A DNA stretch of 13,230 nucleotides from Planctomycetota bacterium (GCA_024278285.1 JAJRTM010000065.1:1-13230), one strand, 5' to 3'. Numbered from the stretch's first letter, positions 1-7,407 are shown. Translations and numbers: made by a program. Notes: generated by a model from the sequence alone, not told the origin.

Positions 1-1619
1 GAGAAGCCTTCATGCGAAAAATCGAGTTCATGTAACGCCGGGAATTCTCGCAACGCCTTGTTAAGGTCTCCGATAAAATTACGGACGCCATCGTGATGAA
101 TGTTGCCGATCAACGCCCAATCCAATTCGGAATCGTGATTCCATTCGTGCCACTGGGCTAACTCACAACCCATAAACAATAACTTCTTGCCGGGCATGCA
201 ATATTGGTAACCGTACAGAAGCCGCACGTTCGCAAATTGTTGCCAATAATCGCCAGGCATTTGGGCAACAAGCGATTTTTTCCCATGCACAACTTCATCA
301 TGTGAAAGTGGGAGCAGAAAGTTTTCCGTGAAAGCGTAAATCATGCGAAACGAAAGGGCATTTTGATGATGCTTGCGATGAATCGAATTACGTTCGAGGT
401 ACGTCAATGTATCGTTCATCCAGCCCATGTCCCACTTCATGCTGAAGCCGAGACCGCCATCGTAAACAGGCTTGGAAACGCCTCCCCAGTCGGTTGATTC
501 TTCTGCGAAAGTTAAGATGCCGAGGAATTCGCCATGCAAAACGGTATTCAAATCTTTCAAAAACTGAATCGCTTCCAGATTTTCGCGGCCGCCGAATTTG
601 TTCGGAATCCATTCTCCTTCGTTGCGGGAATAATCGAGATACAACATCGAAGCGACCGCATCGACACGGATACCATCGATATGATATTTATCGATCCAAA
701 ACCTGGCACTGGAAAGCAGAAAGTTGCGGACTTCATCTCGTCCGAAATTGAAAATGTACGTGTTCCAGTCGGGATGGAAACCTTGCCGCGGATCGTCGTG
801 TTCGTACAAACTTGTTCCGTCAAATTTGCCCAGCGAATGCGGATCGGTCGGGAAGTGCGCGGGCACCCAGTCGATAATAATTCCAATTCCGGCTTGATGA
901 AATTTATCGACAAAATATTTGAAATCGTCCGGCGGTCCGAATCGACTTGTCGGTGCAAAATAACCTGTTGTCTGATAACCCCACGAGCCATCAAACGGAT
1001 GCTCGGTAATCGGCATCAGTTCGATATGCGTGTAGCCCATCTCGCGCACATATTCGAGAAGCATGTCTGCCAGTTCGCGATAGGTATAATAACGCCTGCC
1101 ATCTTTGGGGCGCTTCCACGAACCGAGATGCAGTTCGTAAATGGAAATCGGTTCTGAAAACCAGTCGCTGGTTTTTCGACGCTCCAGCCAGTCGTTGTCG
1201 CTCCACTGATATTGATCGATATCGTAAACAATCGAAGCCGTACTCGGAGCACTTTCCATAAAGAAGGCGACCGGGTCCGCTTTTTCCAGCATATTCCCCG
1301 CTTGCGTTTCGATCGCGTATTTATAGGTATGACCATTATCAACACCAGGAACGAAGCCGGACCAGATCCCTTCGTTACTGCCATGCAAATCGTTTTGACC
1401 AGCGGTCCAACTATTGCTGCCGCAGATAACGCTGACTCTTTTTGCATTCGGTGCCCAGACGGCGAATCGTGTTCCGATAACGCCCTCTTGCTCGCAACGG
1501 TGTGCTCCCAGGTGATTATACATCGTACAGTGCATTCCTCGTTTGAGTGCCAGCAAATCAGAGGCGGACAAGTTTATGCTACTCAATTTGTTAGCCTGGG
1601 TAAGGGTTTCGGTAGACAT
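1..1619 (-). CDS. glgB: 1,4-alpha-glucan branching enzyme GlgB, 3' end cut off by the window
   Basis: GlgB makes alpha-1,6 branch points in cytoplasmic glycogen by cutting an alpha-1,4 chain and transferring the piece. The frame is open from ATG 1619-1617 to the left edge, giving about 539 residues. An N-terminal CBM48-type domain (about residues 25-125; [10 protein letters not shown]) is followed by the GH13 barrel. The four GH13 regions are intact: DWVPAHFP (D250), [10 protein letters not shown] (nucleophile D320), FAEESTDW (acid/base E373) and [11 protein letters not shown] (D441). From memory, the spacing matches E. coli GlgB (D335, D405, E458, D526) with a constant offset of 85. The protein therefore lacks the extra N-terminal module of the E. 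coli enzyme, and roughly 100 C-terminal residues lie outside the window. No good Shine-Dalgarno precedes the start. It lies 250 bp downstream of flgL on the same strand; nothing shows co-transcription or a flagellar role. The family call is very secure. Confidence 0.96.
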   Translation of the reverse strand, partial: MSTETLTQANKLSSINLSASDLLALKRGMHCTMYNHLGAHRCEQEGVIGTRFAVWAPNAKRVSVICGSNSWTAGQNDLHGSNEGIWSGFVPGVDNGHTYKYAIETQAGNMLEKADPVAFFMESAPSTASIVYDIDQYQWSDNDWLERRKTSDWFSEPISIYELHLGSWKRPKDGRRYYTYRELADMLLEYVREMGYTHIELMPITEHPFDGSWGYQTTGYFAPTSRFGPPDDFKYFVDKFHQAGIGIIIDWVPAHFPTDPHSLGKFDGTSLYEHDDPRQGFHPDWNTYIFNFGRDEVRNFLLSSARFWIDKYHIDGIRVDAVASMLYLDYSRNEGEWIPNKFGGRENLEAIQFLKDLNTVLHGEFLGILTFAEESTDWGGVSKPVYDGGLGFSMKWDMGWMNDTLTYLERNSIHRKHHQNALSFRMIYAFTENFLLPLSHDEVVHGKKSLVAQMPGDYWQQFANVRLLYGYQYCMPGKKLLFMGCELAQWHEWNHDSELDWALIGNIHHDGVRNFIGDLNKALREFPALHELDFSHEGF

Positions 1620-1656
1620 GTCGGACCCGCCGGAAGGATTCTTTCTTGTTCTTATT

Positions 1657-1685
1657 ATCGTAAACCACTGTTGCGAGATCGTTAA
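1657..1685 (-). promoter_or_regulatory. Weak candidate promoter for glgB
   Basis: On the minus strand, TTAACG (1685-1680, inside the palindrome) is followed after 17 bases by TACGAT (1662-1657). Each hexamer matches four of six positions of the sigma-70 -35 and -10 consensus, and the start codon is 37 bases beyond the -10. Matches this weak are common by chance. The overlap of the -35 with the palindrome is what makes it worth listing. Confidence 0.2.
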
Positions 1686-1698
1686 ACCTTAACGATCT
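1676..1698. promoter_or_regulatory. Perfect palindrome upstream of glgB (operator-like or hairpin)
   Basis: The arms agatcgttaa (1676-1685) and ttaacgatct (1689-1698) are exact reverse complements around the 3-base centre acc. On the minus strand no T-run follows, so it does not look like an intrinsic terminator. Its centre lies 68 bases upstream of the glgB start codon, a position that suits an operator. A regulator-binding role is inference; a hairpin in the flgL-glgB transcript is the alternative. Confidence 0.45.
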
Positions 1699-1869
1699 TC
1701 AAGGCCTACAGTATAAAACGAATCCTCGCAAGAATCTAATCTCACAAGGGAACTTGCGGCAATTTCAGCAGGGAAAGAGACATCAACGAGAACAAATCTG
1801 TTAACCGGCACAGTGAACGTAAAGCCCCAGCACGACTTTAACTGAAACAGTGGTTCCCTTGTTGCGTAA

Positions 1870-4113
1870 TCATAGAAAGTTAAACAAGTTCAGTTGCAGG
1901 GTTTGGGCGGTGATCTGCTGGGTGGCTTGGATGGTCGTTTGCAGATTAACCAGTTCTGTGATTGCGACCGTGAAGTCGGTATCAAAAACTTCAGACAGCG
2001 ATTCCTGGATGAGAATGTCTTCATCAGCGAGGGAATTGGCGGTGTCGTCCAGAGATTTCAGTCGTCCTGCGACCGAACCGCGTGCGAAATTGAATTCTTC
2101 CAACTCTGCAGTAAGGGCTTTATCGATGGCTTCCAGTTCTGCGCTGTCGCCTGCATTTAAGGCATCTCGAAGCCTGAAAAGTAAATCGATGACTCCGCCG
2201 GCTCGCTGCGGATTCGGGTCTGTTCCAACCAAATCGTTCACGCCATCTTCACTTTGATTGATTCCCAATGCAGAAGAAACGACGTTATCGGTGACGGTTA
2301 ATGCGCCCGTCCCGGAATTATCATTCAGGATAAAACCTTGCGAAGAGGTATCGAGAGTAAGAACAAGATTTCCCGGATCGACCGCATTCACTGTTGTCAG
2401 GATATCATCCACTGTTGTTGCAGCGGCGAGGGAAATTGTTTCGACCGAACCGTCTCTGCGGGTAATGATTAAATCGGCTGCCCCGACCGGCACGCCTGCT
2501 CCTGCGTTGAGGTCAGTTAGTGGCGTTGTTAAGGCAGCAGCATCGACATCGGTGCCGACAATGTCCGCGTTGCCATCATCCGTCCCTGCAATTTTCAATG
2601 CCGTTGTAATACCATTTTCTTTGACGGTGAGCGCCCCGGTTCCCGAGTTATCACTCAGCGTGATACCGTTGCCTGTTGAATTCAAACTGGCGACAAGATT
2701 CACGGCATCAAACGCATTTATTTTATCGAGAATATCTTGGATTGTTTGCGTCCCGGTGAGCGAAATACTGATTTCGGTATCGTCCCGCCGTGTGATGTCC
2801 AGCTCGAGAACTCCATCGACAGGAACTCCTTTTCCTAAGTTAATTTCAGCCAAGGGCGTTGCTGCCCCGAGAGATCTAATTCCCAGATTCGTTGCATTCG
2901 AGCCACCATTTTCTCCAATCGTAAATCCGACACCACTAAGCCGACTGGAAATTAACAGCCCGCCTCCATCATCCGTAAAACCGGTTTCCAGATCAAGATC
3001 AGCAATTTTGAAAGCGTTGAATAAATCTTCAACCGTCGTCAATCCGTCCAGATCTATCGTTTTGGATTGAATGCCGTTCTGGACAAGTAATCCATTGCCT
3101 GCTGTTGTCCCGATACCCGAACCGTTATTCAAATCGGCAAGATTCGTGTACAAACTCAGCGCCGGATTGAGATCGGAACCAGTAATGGAACCGGCTGCTG
3201 CTGATTGAATTCCCAGGTTTGCAGCAATCGTACTGTTTGTTAAATCATTGATGGCGACCGTTCCTGCACTGGGAGCGAAATTCAAACCATCCGTTCCCAC
3301 TGTTACAGTCAAGTCACCACCAAATGGTTCTTCAATACGTGTGATGATATCCTGAATGGTGTTGGCAGAAGTCAGGTCGATTGTTTCGGTTTGCGCCCCG
3401 CCCCCGGTATCAACCACCACTTCGATAGAACCGAGTCCGAGCCCCTTGCCGCCGAACAGGTCTTGAATGCGTGTTGTGTTCGTTAACTGGGGATCGAGAT
3501 CGCTTCCCTGAACATTGGCAAAAGGTTTTAAGGTCGCTCCCGCGTTGACATTGTTGACGAGCAAACCATCAAGTGAATCGAACGATTTGAGATCAGCGAA
3601 GTCTCCCGTAAACTGAATCGCATCGTTATTGTCGGCTATATTGAAAGGGGTCGCGTTGTTGTTTGAGCCCCCGAATAAATAGCGACCTCGGAAGTTTGTA
3701 TTTCCCAGGTTAACTACTTTTTGAATGAGCGTGCCGACTTCATTCGCCATCTGTCCCCTCTCGGCGTTAGAAACAGAATTGCCAATTCCTGCTAGGATAA
3801 ATGATTTGGTTTGGTTAAAAACATCCCCAATTTTCCCCAGCGAGTATTCACTCGAAGCAAGCAAAGATCGATTGACTTCTACATTTAATTTGACCTGATT
3901 TTTTCTCTCTAAAGTCTGCTGCAGGGCAAATGTCTTGACTGCCGCTGCGGGATCTTCGCCAATCGTTTGAAATTGCTTCCCGGTTGATATCTGATCCTGC
4001 AACTTTTGCAATGTGCGAGAATTATTGCTGAGCGTTCTTTGTGCTCGCGTGTAAATTAACGAGTTCGGAATACGTCCGGGAAGTAATGGGCCAAGTGACA
4101 CAGGATTGCTCAA
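1870..4113 (-). CDS. flgL: Hook-filament junction protein FlgL (HAP3), repeat-expanded
   Basis: FlgL is exported through the flagellar apparatus and sits above FlgK, joining hook to filament. At 747 residues it is more than twice the usual length of about 300. The flagellin-like ends are clear: an N-terminal helix (about 14-110; RTLSNNSRTLQKLQDQISTG and GEDPAA) with FRGRYLFGG at 141-149, and a C-terminal helical region (about 640-747) ending in an export/assembly-type helix. Between them, about residues 203-629 hold four tandem copies of a domain resembling the flagellin hook IN motif. The start is taken as TTG 4113-4111, because an in-frame stop lies 24 bases upstream. GTG at 4101-4099 is the only nearby alternative. 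There is no Shine-Dalgarno for either. It lies 357 bp downstream of flgK and is the last flagellar gene here. Identity is secure; the exact start is not. Confidence 0.93.
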   Translation of the reverse strand: MSNPVSLGPLLPGRIPNSLIYTRAQRTLSNNSRTLQKLQDQISTGKQFQTIGEDPAAAVKTFALQQTLERKNQVKLNVEVNRSLLASSEYSLGKIGDVFNQTKSFILAGIGNSVSNAERGQMANEVGTLIQKVVNLGNTNFRGRYLFGGSNNNATPFNIADNNDAIQFTGDFADLKSFDSLDGLLVNNVNAGATLKPFANVQGSDLDPQLTNTTRIQDLFGGKGLGLGSIEVVVDTGGGAQTETIDLTSANTIQDIITRIEEPFGGDLTVTVGTDGLNFAPSAGTVAINDLTNSTIAANLGIQSAAAGSITGSDLNPALSLYTNLADLNNGSGIGTTAGNGLLVQNGIQSKTIDLDGLTTVEDLFNAFKIADLDLETGFTDDGGGLLISSRLSGVGFTIGENGGSNATNLGIRSLGAATPLAEINLGKGVPVDGVLELDITRRDDTEISISLTGTQTIQDILDKINAFDAVNLVASLNSTGNGITLSDNSGTGALTVKENGITTALKIAGTDDGNADIVGTDVDAAALTTPLTDLNAGAGVPVGAADLIITRRDGSVETISLAAATTVDDILTTVNAVDPGNLVLTLDTSSQGFILNDNSGTGALTVTDNVVSSALGINQSEDGVNDLVGTDPNPQRAGGVIDLLFRLRDALNAGDSAELEAIDKALTAELEEFNFARGSVAGRLKSLDDTANSLADEDILIQESLSEVFDTDFTVAITELVNLQTTIQATQQITAQTLQLNLFNFL
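2227..3507 (-). repeat. Four tandem ~105-110-residue repeats inside FlgL
   Basis: Repeat boundaries by eye are residues 203-311, 312-415, 416-519 and 520-629. Most begin near a G(S/T)D(L/V/P)(D/N)P-type turn (203, 312, 520, and again at 630 after the last copy). A glycine-rich strand follows (for example DLNAGAGVPVG), then a strand pair with TI(Q/E)DI-type helix, then an LGI-type ending. Copies 3 and 4 are closest: both carry TRRD (441 and 551) and the identical decapeptide DNSGTGALTV (488 and 598), exactly 110 residues apart. Copies 1 and 2 are more diverged. This pattern suggests stepwise duplication, the last between copies 3 and 4. The repeats would form the surface-exposed part of the junction. 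Confidence 0.85.
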
Positions 4114-4151
4114 CTTCGTTAAAGAAAAGAGAGATTAAAGGGAGCCTCTAT

Positions 4152-4189
4152 CCCCTCGTTCCCAAGCTCCTGCTTGGGAACGCAAGGGG
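4152..4189. repeat. Palindromic repeat, 'gttcccaagc' family, copy 1
   Basis: Inner arms cgttcccaagc (4157-4167) and gcttgggaacg (4172-4182) pair perfectly around tcct. Outer arms cccct (4152-4156) and agggg (4185-4189) extend the stem across a 2-base bulge. A second copy with the same core lies at 4272-4295. A smaller hairpin, gaagc-tcct-gcttc, follows at 4192-4205. I recall similar elements scattered through planctomycete and cyanobacterial genomes, but have not checked. Confidence 0.8.
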
Positions 4190-4271
4190 CAGAAGCTCCT
4201 GCTTCATGCCGGTACTGAAAATTATCGAAAACAATGAAAACTCACCGGAAGGAGGACCTTCCCTGCCGTCT

Positions 4272-4295
4272 GTTCCCAAGCTGGAGCTTGGGAAC
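4272..4295. repeat. Palindromic repeat, 'gttcccaagc' family, copy 2
   Basis: The 11-base arms gttcccaagct (4272-4282) and agcttgggaac (4285-4295) are exact reverse complements with a 2-base centre. The core is shared with the copy at 4158-4181, 114 bases away. The two copies share the stem but differ in the loop (tcct against gg) and have unrelated flanks. Confidence 0.8.
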
Positions 4296-4342
4296 GAGCA
4301 GAACATAATTAACAAACAATCAATACCTGAAAAACAATTCCT

Positions 4343-4394
4343 CGGGTTGCTACGCAACTCAGACAACCCTGAACGGGATTGTCTGAGCTACCCG
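4343..4394. repeat. Imperfect long palindrome (stem-loop element)
   Basis: Inner arms ctcagacaa (4358-4366) and ttgtctgag (4379-4387) pair exactly and are extended inward by ccc/ggg with one bulged a. Outer arms cgggttgct (4343-4351) and agctacccg (4386-4394) pair with one mismatch. The structure is distinct in sequence from the two elements to its left, so it probably belongs to another repeat family. Confidence 0.65.
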
Positions 4395-4410
4395 GTAAAT
4401 CAATCATCTG

Positions 4411-4440
4411 TGAAAATTCGTGTTCATCCGTGGCTGTTTT
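4411..4440. repeat. Dispersed-repeat-like stretch (agccacggatgaacacg type)
   Basis: Read on the minus strand, this stretch contains agccacggatgaacacgaat. I recall this as a very common non-coding repeat in environmental planctomycete-like genomes. It shares the agccac opening with the agccacagagaac stretches at 8541 and 13016. Only one copy is in the window, so the repeat call rests on memory. Confidence 0.4.
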
Positions 4441-4470
4441 CAATCGTTCATTCTCATAATAGGATGAACC

Positions 4471-6168
4471 TTAAATATTCAACAATGTCGTAAACAATTC
4501 ATCGATAATGCTGATGACTCTTGCTGCTGCGGTATATCCCTGTTGAAACTGCATAATTCTGATCGCTTCTTCATCGATACTGACACCGGAAATTTGCTGT
4601 CTTTGCCCAAATAAAGCATCTCGAAAGGAGGCAAATCCATCGGCTAATGCCTGTTCTGCCGAGGATGACTCTGCAATTTGTCCAGTCACCAGCGAATAGA
4701 ACTGATCAAGCGATTGTCCCCCTAATGAATCAACTTCGTTTTCCATAAAAGTTGCCAGTTCAATCGCATTTCGGTTATCCCCTGCTCCCCCGCCTTGCCC
4801 GGCTGCCAGTAACTTGGGGTCGTCAATTAAACTTTGCCGAACCTGAATACTGTTGGAATCGGTTCCCGTGAAGAATGTATTAATGCCTAACGCAGCTAAT
4901 GTTCCCGAAGAATCGTTTGAAAATTTGATTTCGAAACCGCTGTCGGTTGTCAGTCTTAACTTGCCGAAGGTATCAATCGAGGCATTCAAATTGGTAACCG
5001 CATCGAGTGAGGCTTGCAAATCGTCTAAAGAAGTATCGTTACCGCCGATGCCGTCCAGATCGATATTAATTTGTGTTGATTGCGTCGTATCAGTCGCAGA
5101 GTTATAAATCTTTACTTCGAAACTGCCGTGCCCAGGTGTAAAGTTAAGCCCTGCAACATTAAGGGCAGCACTGGAATCCTCAACCGCGTAGCTGCTTGTA
5201 ATATCGGTGTAGCCACGCAACCCTTCTCCAGAAGCATGAATCAGATTCACTTGCTGAATCACCGCGCCTGCGTACTGATCGAGTTGATCAGCAAAACCGC
5301 CGAGAATGTTATCGCGAGCTTCAATCTTTCCAGACAATTCTCCCTTGGATAAAGGCACATCTGTTTTTGTGTTGCTGAACCTGAATTTGTTAACGGGAAT
5401 ACCTCGGTCAGTAACTGTGTAGGGTTCCAGAGTCTGCGTGGTTCCTTCGATAATGAGATAATCTGAACCGGAATAGACATTCACTTTTCCGTTCGATTCT
5501 TCAACAATTCGTATCGGGACAATCTCTGAAAGCCGATTGAGTGCCCCCAATCTATCGGAACGCAGCGCCCCGGCTTGGCTCCTTAGCAGCCCAGCCGATT
5601 CTGTTTGAATGATTCGCTGATTGAGAAAAGAGACACGTTCAATCAGTGTGTTCGCTTCGTCGGCGAGGCTTCCAATTTCGCTGGTCAGGCCGTTTCGCAC
5701 GCGATCAACCTTTTCACGGGTGCCAGTAATCGCGCTGGCAAGACTCACCCCTTCCTGAACAACACCCTGACGATTGGCAAGCAATTCCGGCTGGTTAATT
5801 AACTCATTCACTGAAGCAGTAAACTCATTCAGCTTTGTTGATAAATCTTGTCCACTCAATTCAGAAAGAATTAATTGAAGGTCGTTATAACCATCTTGTC
5901 GGGCTGCTGCGGAGGTTGTATCTGCATTCGCCTGATGAATTTGTGTTTCCAGGTAGTTATTAATCTGCTGACGAACACCATCTGCACTCGCACCGGTTCC
6001 TAAAAGTAAACCGCCGCTTTCATAAGGAGCCGAGGCGGAAATAAGTAACTCTTCACGAACATAGCCAGGCGTATTCGCATTGGCCACATTCGAGCCAGCA
6101 ACTTCAATTCCTGCCGTGTAGATCTCAAGAGATCGACTCGCAGTTAATAGTGATGATATGAGTCCCAT
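4471..6168 (-). CDS. flgK: Flagellar hook-associated protein FlgK (HAP1)
   Basis: FlgK caps the hook and, with FlgL, forms the junction onto which the filament cap and flagellin assemble. The 565-residue length is close to the usual 550 or so. The N-terminal rod/hook motif is GSNVANANTPGYVRE (25-39). Further FlgK hallmarks are GELSGKIEARDN (276-287) and NLIHASGEGL (308-317). The C-terminal helix DEEAIRIMQFQQGYTAAARV (532-551), followed by IDELF at 555-559, is typical of the family. An IN-type segment lies at about 381-434 and ends LAALGIN, like the FlgL repeats. The start at ATG 6168-6166 fits the family N-terminus; only a poorly spaced AGGG precedes it. It lies just downstream of the flgN-like gene, whose product is expected to be its chaperone. 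Confidence 0.95.
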   Translation of the reverse strand: MGLISSLLTASRSLEIYTAGIEVAGSNVANANTPGYVREELLISASAPYESGGLLLGTGASADGVRQQINNYLETQIHQANADTTSAAARQDGYNDLQLILSELSGQDLSTKLNEFTASVNELINQPELLANRQGVVQEGVSLASAITGTREKVDRVRNGLTSEIGSLADEANTLIERVSFLNQRIIQTESAGLLRSQAGALRSDRLGALNRLSEIVPIRIVEESNGKVNVYSGSDYLIIEGTTQTLEPYTVTDRGIPVNKFRFSNTKTDVPLSKGELSGKIEARDNILGGFADQLDQYAGAVIQQVNLIHASGEGLRGYTDITSSYAVEDSSAALNVAGLNFTPGHGSFEVKIYNSATDTTQSTQINIDLDGIGGNDTSLDDLQASLDAVTNLNASIDTFGKLRLTTDSGFEIKFSNDSSGTLAALGINTFFTGTDSNSIQVRQSLIDDPKLLAAGQGGGAGDNRNAIELATFMENEVDSLGGQSLDQFYSLVTGQIAESSSAEQALADGFASFRDALFGQRQQISGVSIDEEAIRIMQFQQGYTAAARVISIIDELFTTLLNI

Positions 6169-6201
6169 GCCCTAAGCGTCCTTGCAAAGGCGGTGTTTTT
6201 T

Positions 6202-6269
6202 GTAGGGTCCGCTGTGCGGACCATTAATAAGGCAACACCCGTTCTCTTGGTCCGCACAGCGGACCCTAC
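6202..6269. repeat. Perfect 21-bp-arm inverted repeat between flgN and flgK
   Basis: Arms at 6202-6222 (starting gtagggtccgctgtgcgg) and 6249-6269 are exact reverse complements over all 21 bases, enclosing 26 bases. Each arm also holds an internal palindrome-like core (ccgctgtgcgg). It occupies most of the 106-bp gap. On the minus strand no T-run follows, so it is not an ordinary terminator. A diverged copy lies at 9623-9692. Likely a small palindromic repetitive element; in RNA it would give a very stable hairpin just before flgK. Confidence 0.85.
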
Positions 6270-6274
6270 GTATT

Positions 6275-6790
6275 TCAAATGGAAGCATCTAACAAGGAAC
6301 CGCCAGTAGGTTCCTGATTGATCGCAGAACCATCGTGGTAGATCATGCTTTTCTTGCCCCCTTGGGCGATCATCTCCAAAATGCTGCCATAAAACTGAGA
6401 GGCTCGATGAGTAAAAACCCAGGTTCCCCAACTGGTTTGTCGCAGCGAATCGGCTAACTGACGAGCCTCCTGAAGCAGCGCAGCCGTTTCCGCTTCACGG
6501 TCCCATCCCTGAAAGCGACAAACATCCCGCAAACTTTGCCCAGCCAGTCCGTCAGTTCGCATTTGCGTTAAAAGTTGCTGACGTCGATCAAGCAAAACTT
6601 TCAGGTGCTTTTGGACTTGGTCTTCCTGCTGCTGAATATTATTCGCCAGGTCGAGGTCGCGCTCCACTAATGCAACCCGTTTTCGTTCCTGTATTTCAAG
6701 CAGGGCTTTTTGGGCTGTATTGAGAATTCGTAGATAATCTTTAATACCCGTGTGATAAACAGCTTCACGTGCTTCAAGAACAGCTTCCAT
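6275..6790 (-). CDS. flgN: FlgN-type export chaperone for FlgK/FlgL
   Basis: The 171-residue product is mostly helical and rich in Q, E, L and R. A long heptad-like helical stretch covers about residues 15-80 and a second about 97-142, as in FlgN-family (PF05130) cytosolic chaperones that bind the C-terminal helices of FlgK and FlgL. Sequence conservation in this family is low, so the call rests on length, helical character and position between flgJ and flgK. The start is ATG 6790-6788 because GGGGGA (6801-6796) lies 5 bases upstream. The open frame extends 18 codons further, without support. The C-terminus PTGGSLLDASI is non-helical and might be a binding tail, which is speculation. A general flagellar coiled-coil protein is the alternative. 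Confidence 0.75.
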   Translation of the reverse strand: MEAVLEAREAVYHTGIKDYLRILNTAQKALLEIQERKRVALVERDLDLANNIQQQEDQVQKHLKVLLDRRQQLLTQMRTDGLAGQSLRDVCRFQGWDREAETAALLQEARQLADSLRQTSWGTWVFTHRASQFYGSILEMIAQGGKKSMIYHDGSAINQEPTGGSLLDASI

Positions 6791-6852
6791 GCTTTTCCCC
6801 CTGATTGAATGAGTGCCGAGGTTCTCATAGCGGAGAAAATGCAAAAGTATTT

Positions 6853-6882
6853 TGTCCGCAATCCTTTATCTAGGATCGGACA
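6853..6882. repeat. Imperfect hairpin in the flgJ-flgN gap
   Basis: The left arm tgtccg-ca-atcct (6853-6865) and right arm aggatcggaca (6872-6882) pair over 11 bases with a 2-base bulge and a 6-base loop. It lies about 65 bases upstream of the flgN-like start within a 164-bp gap that holds no gene. No T-run follows on the minus strand. Role unknown. Confidence 0.5.
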
Positions 6883-6954
6883 TAATGTGCAGCGAAACAG
6901 AAGTTGTTCCGGTTATGCGGGCTTTACCGGTCGTATCGGGTCCAGTTGTAACGA

Positions 6955-7314
6955 TTAGGCAAGATGATCTAGCTGAACGCCCTCTGCTGGCTGTTTCTTG
7001 TCCAGATAAGATCGGAAGTTCGGGTAAAGCGGGGCAGCAAATGCGTCGCCATGTTCACGGGCAAGGTCTTCTGCAATCTGCTGATCAAGTTGCCCACGGA
7101 ACGATTGTTCTGCCTGTCCCCCGCCGATATATGCCACTTCTCCCTGGGTACTGCGTAGCGATTTAAGCATCATCTTGAAAAAAGTACCCGCAACAAAATC
7201 CTGAAAGGCTTCTTTTGTTTGAAGATCCTGTCCCCCAGGCAAATTCTGCTTGGATTGAAGCTGTGAAACCTCAAACGCTTTTTGTGAAGTCGCAGAAACG
7301 GGAGAAGTCGACAT
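6955..7314 (-). CDS. flgJ: Short FlgJ: rod-binding domain protein without muramidase
   Basis: The 119-residue product carries the rod-binding domain of FlgJ (PF10135-type), about residues 36-95: AFQDFVAGTFFKMMLKSLRS, then a segment with SFRGQLDQQIAEDLAREHG. In enterobacterial FlgJ (about 310 residues) this domain caps the growing rod and is fused to a C-terminal peptidoglycan hydrolase. Here the protein stops after the rod-binding part, so a separate hydrolase must open the wall. This single-domain form is common in many phyla. The start ATG 7314-7312 follows a weak GGA about 11 bases upstream. It sits downstream of flgI, as expected for a rod assembly gene. Confidence 0.85.
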   Translation of the reverse strand: MSTSPVSATSQKAFEVSQLQSKQNLPGGQDLQTKEAFQDFVAGTFFKMMLKSLRSTQGEVAYIGGGQAEQSFRGQLDQQIAEDLAREHGDAFAAPLYPNFRSYLDKKQPAEGVQLDHLA

Positions 7315-7351
7315 GAATATTTATTCCAACAGAACGCCATGTGTCTGGTAC

Positions 7352-7368
7352 GTCAGGCACAGCCTGAC
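7352..7368. repeat. Small perfect hairpin between flgI and flgJ
   Basis: The arms gtcaggc (7352-7358) and gcctgac (7362-7368) are exact reverse complements around aca. It sits in the 93-bp spacer and is not followed by a T-run on the minus strand. Compact GC-rich hairpins of this kind are typical of short palindromic intergenic repeats. Confidence 0.55.
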
Positions 7369-7375
7369 CTGTTTC

Positions 7376-7407
7376 CCTAACGCCTAATACCTACTACCTA
7401 ACGCCTA
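7376..7407. repeat. 11-bp direct repeat abutting the flgI stop codon
   Basis: cctaacgccta occurs at 7376-7386 and again at 7397-7407, a spacing of 21 bases, the second copy touching the flgI stop codon (7408-7410). The ten bases between them (atacctacta) also resemble the unit. It may be a degenerate simple tandem repeat. Function unknown. Confidence 0.55.

Larger units (their letters stand above)
1620..1869. other. Spacer between flgL and glgB
   Basis: There is no convincing coding sequence here. It contains a perfect palindrome (1676-1698, separate entry) and a pair of 10-base inverted arms far apart: acaagggaac at 1744-1753 and its reverse complement at 1853-1862. The second pair is about 100 bases apart and may be chance. 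I see no hairpin followed by a T-run on the minus strand, so no intrinsic terminator for the flagellar transcript is evident before glgB. Confidence 0.5.
4114..4470. other. Repeat-packed gap between flgK and flgL
   Basis: This 357-base gap has no plausible gene. Open frames across it translate the palindromes below into peptides that look like repeat sequence rather than protein. It holds three separate palindromic elements (4152-4189, 4272-4295, 4343-4394) and one dispersed-repeat-like stretch (4411-4440). On the minus strand the transcript from flgK into flgL would carry all of them as hairpins. Confidence 0.75.

Noticed and set aside
388..1447. Several open frames of 70-207 residues on both strands within 388-1447
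   Set aside because: They overlap the glgB frame, which has all four GH13 motifs at canonical spacing; the others are shadows.
2258..3070. A 270-residue plus-strand open frame
   Set aside because: It lies antisense to the flgL repeat array; its length reflects the biased, repeated codons of flgL, and the translation resembles no protein I know.
4158..4295. A CRISPR array from the repeated gttcccaagc palindromes
   Set aside because: There are only two copies, with different loops, irregular context and no third repeat or cas gene.
4041..4493. A 150-residue plus-strand open frame in the flgK-flgL gap
   Set aside because: Its translation is palindromic repeat sequence (for example VPKLLLGNA and its counterpart VPKLELGNE) and overlaps flgL; not a gene.
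6202..6269. An intrinsic terminator ending the operon before flgK
   Set aside because: No T-run follows the stem on the minus strand, and flgK and flgL must still be expressed downstream.
6791..6954. A possible flgM (anti-sigma factor) gene beside flgN
   Set aside because: The 164-bp gap has no open frame of the right length on the minus strand.
6852..7166. A plus-strand open frame of 104 residues
   Set aside because: It overlaps flgJ antisense and has no recognisable domain.
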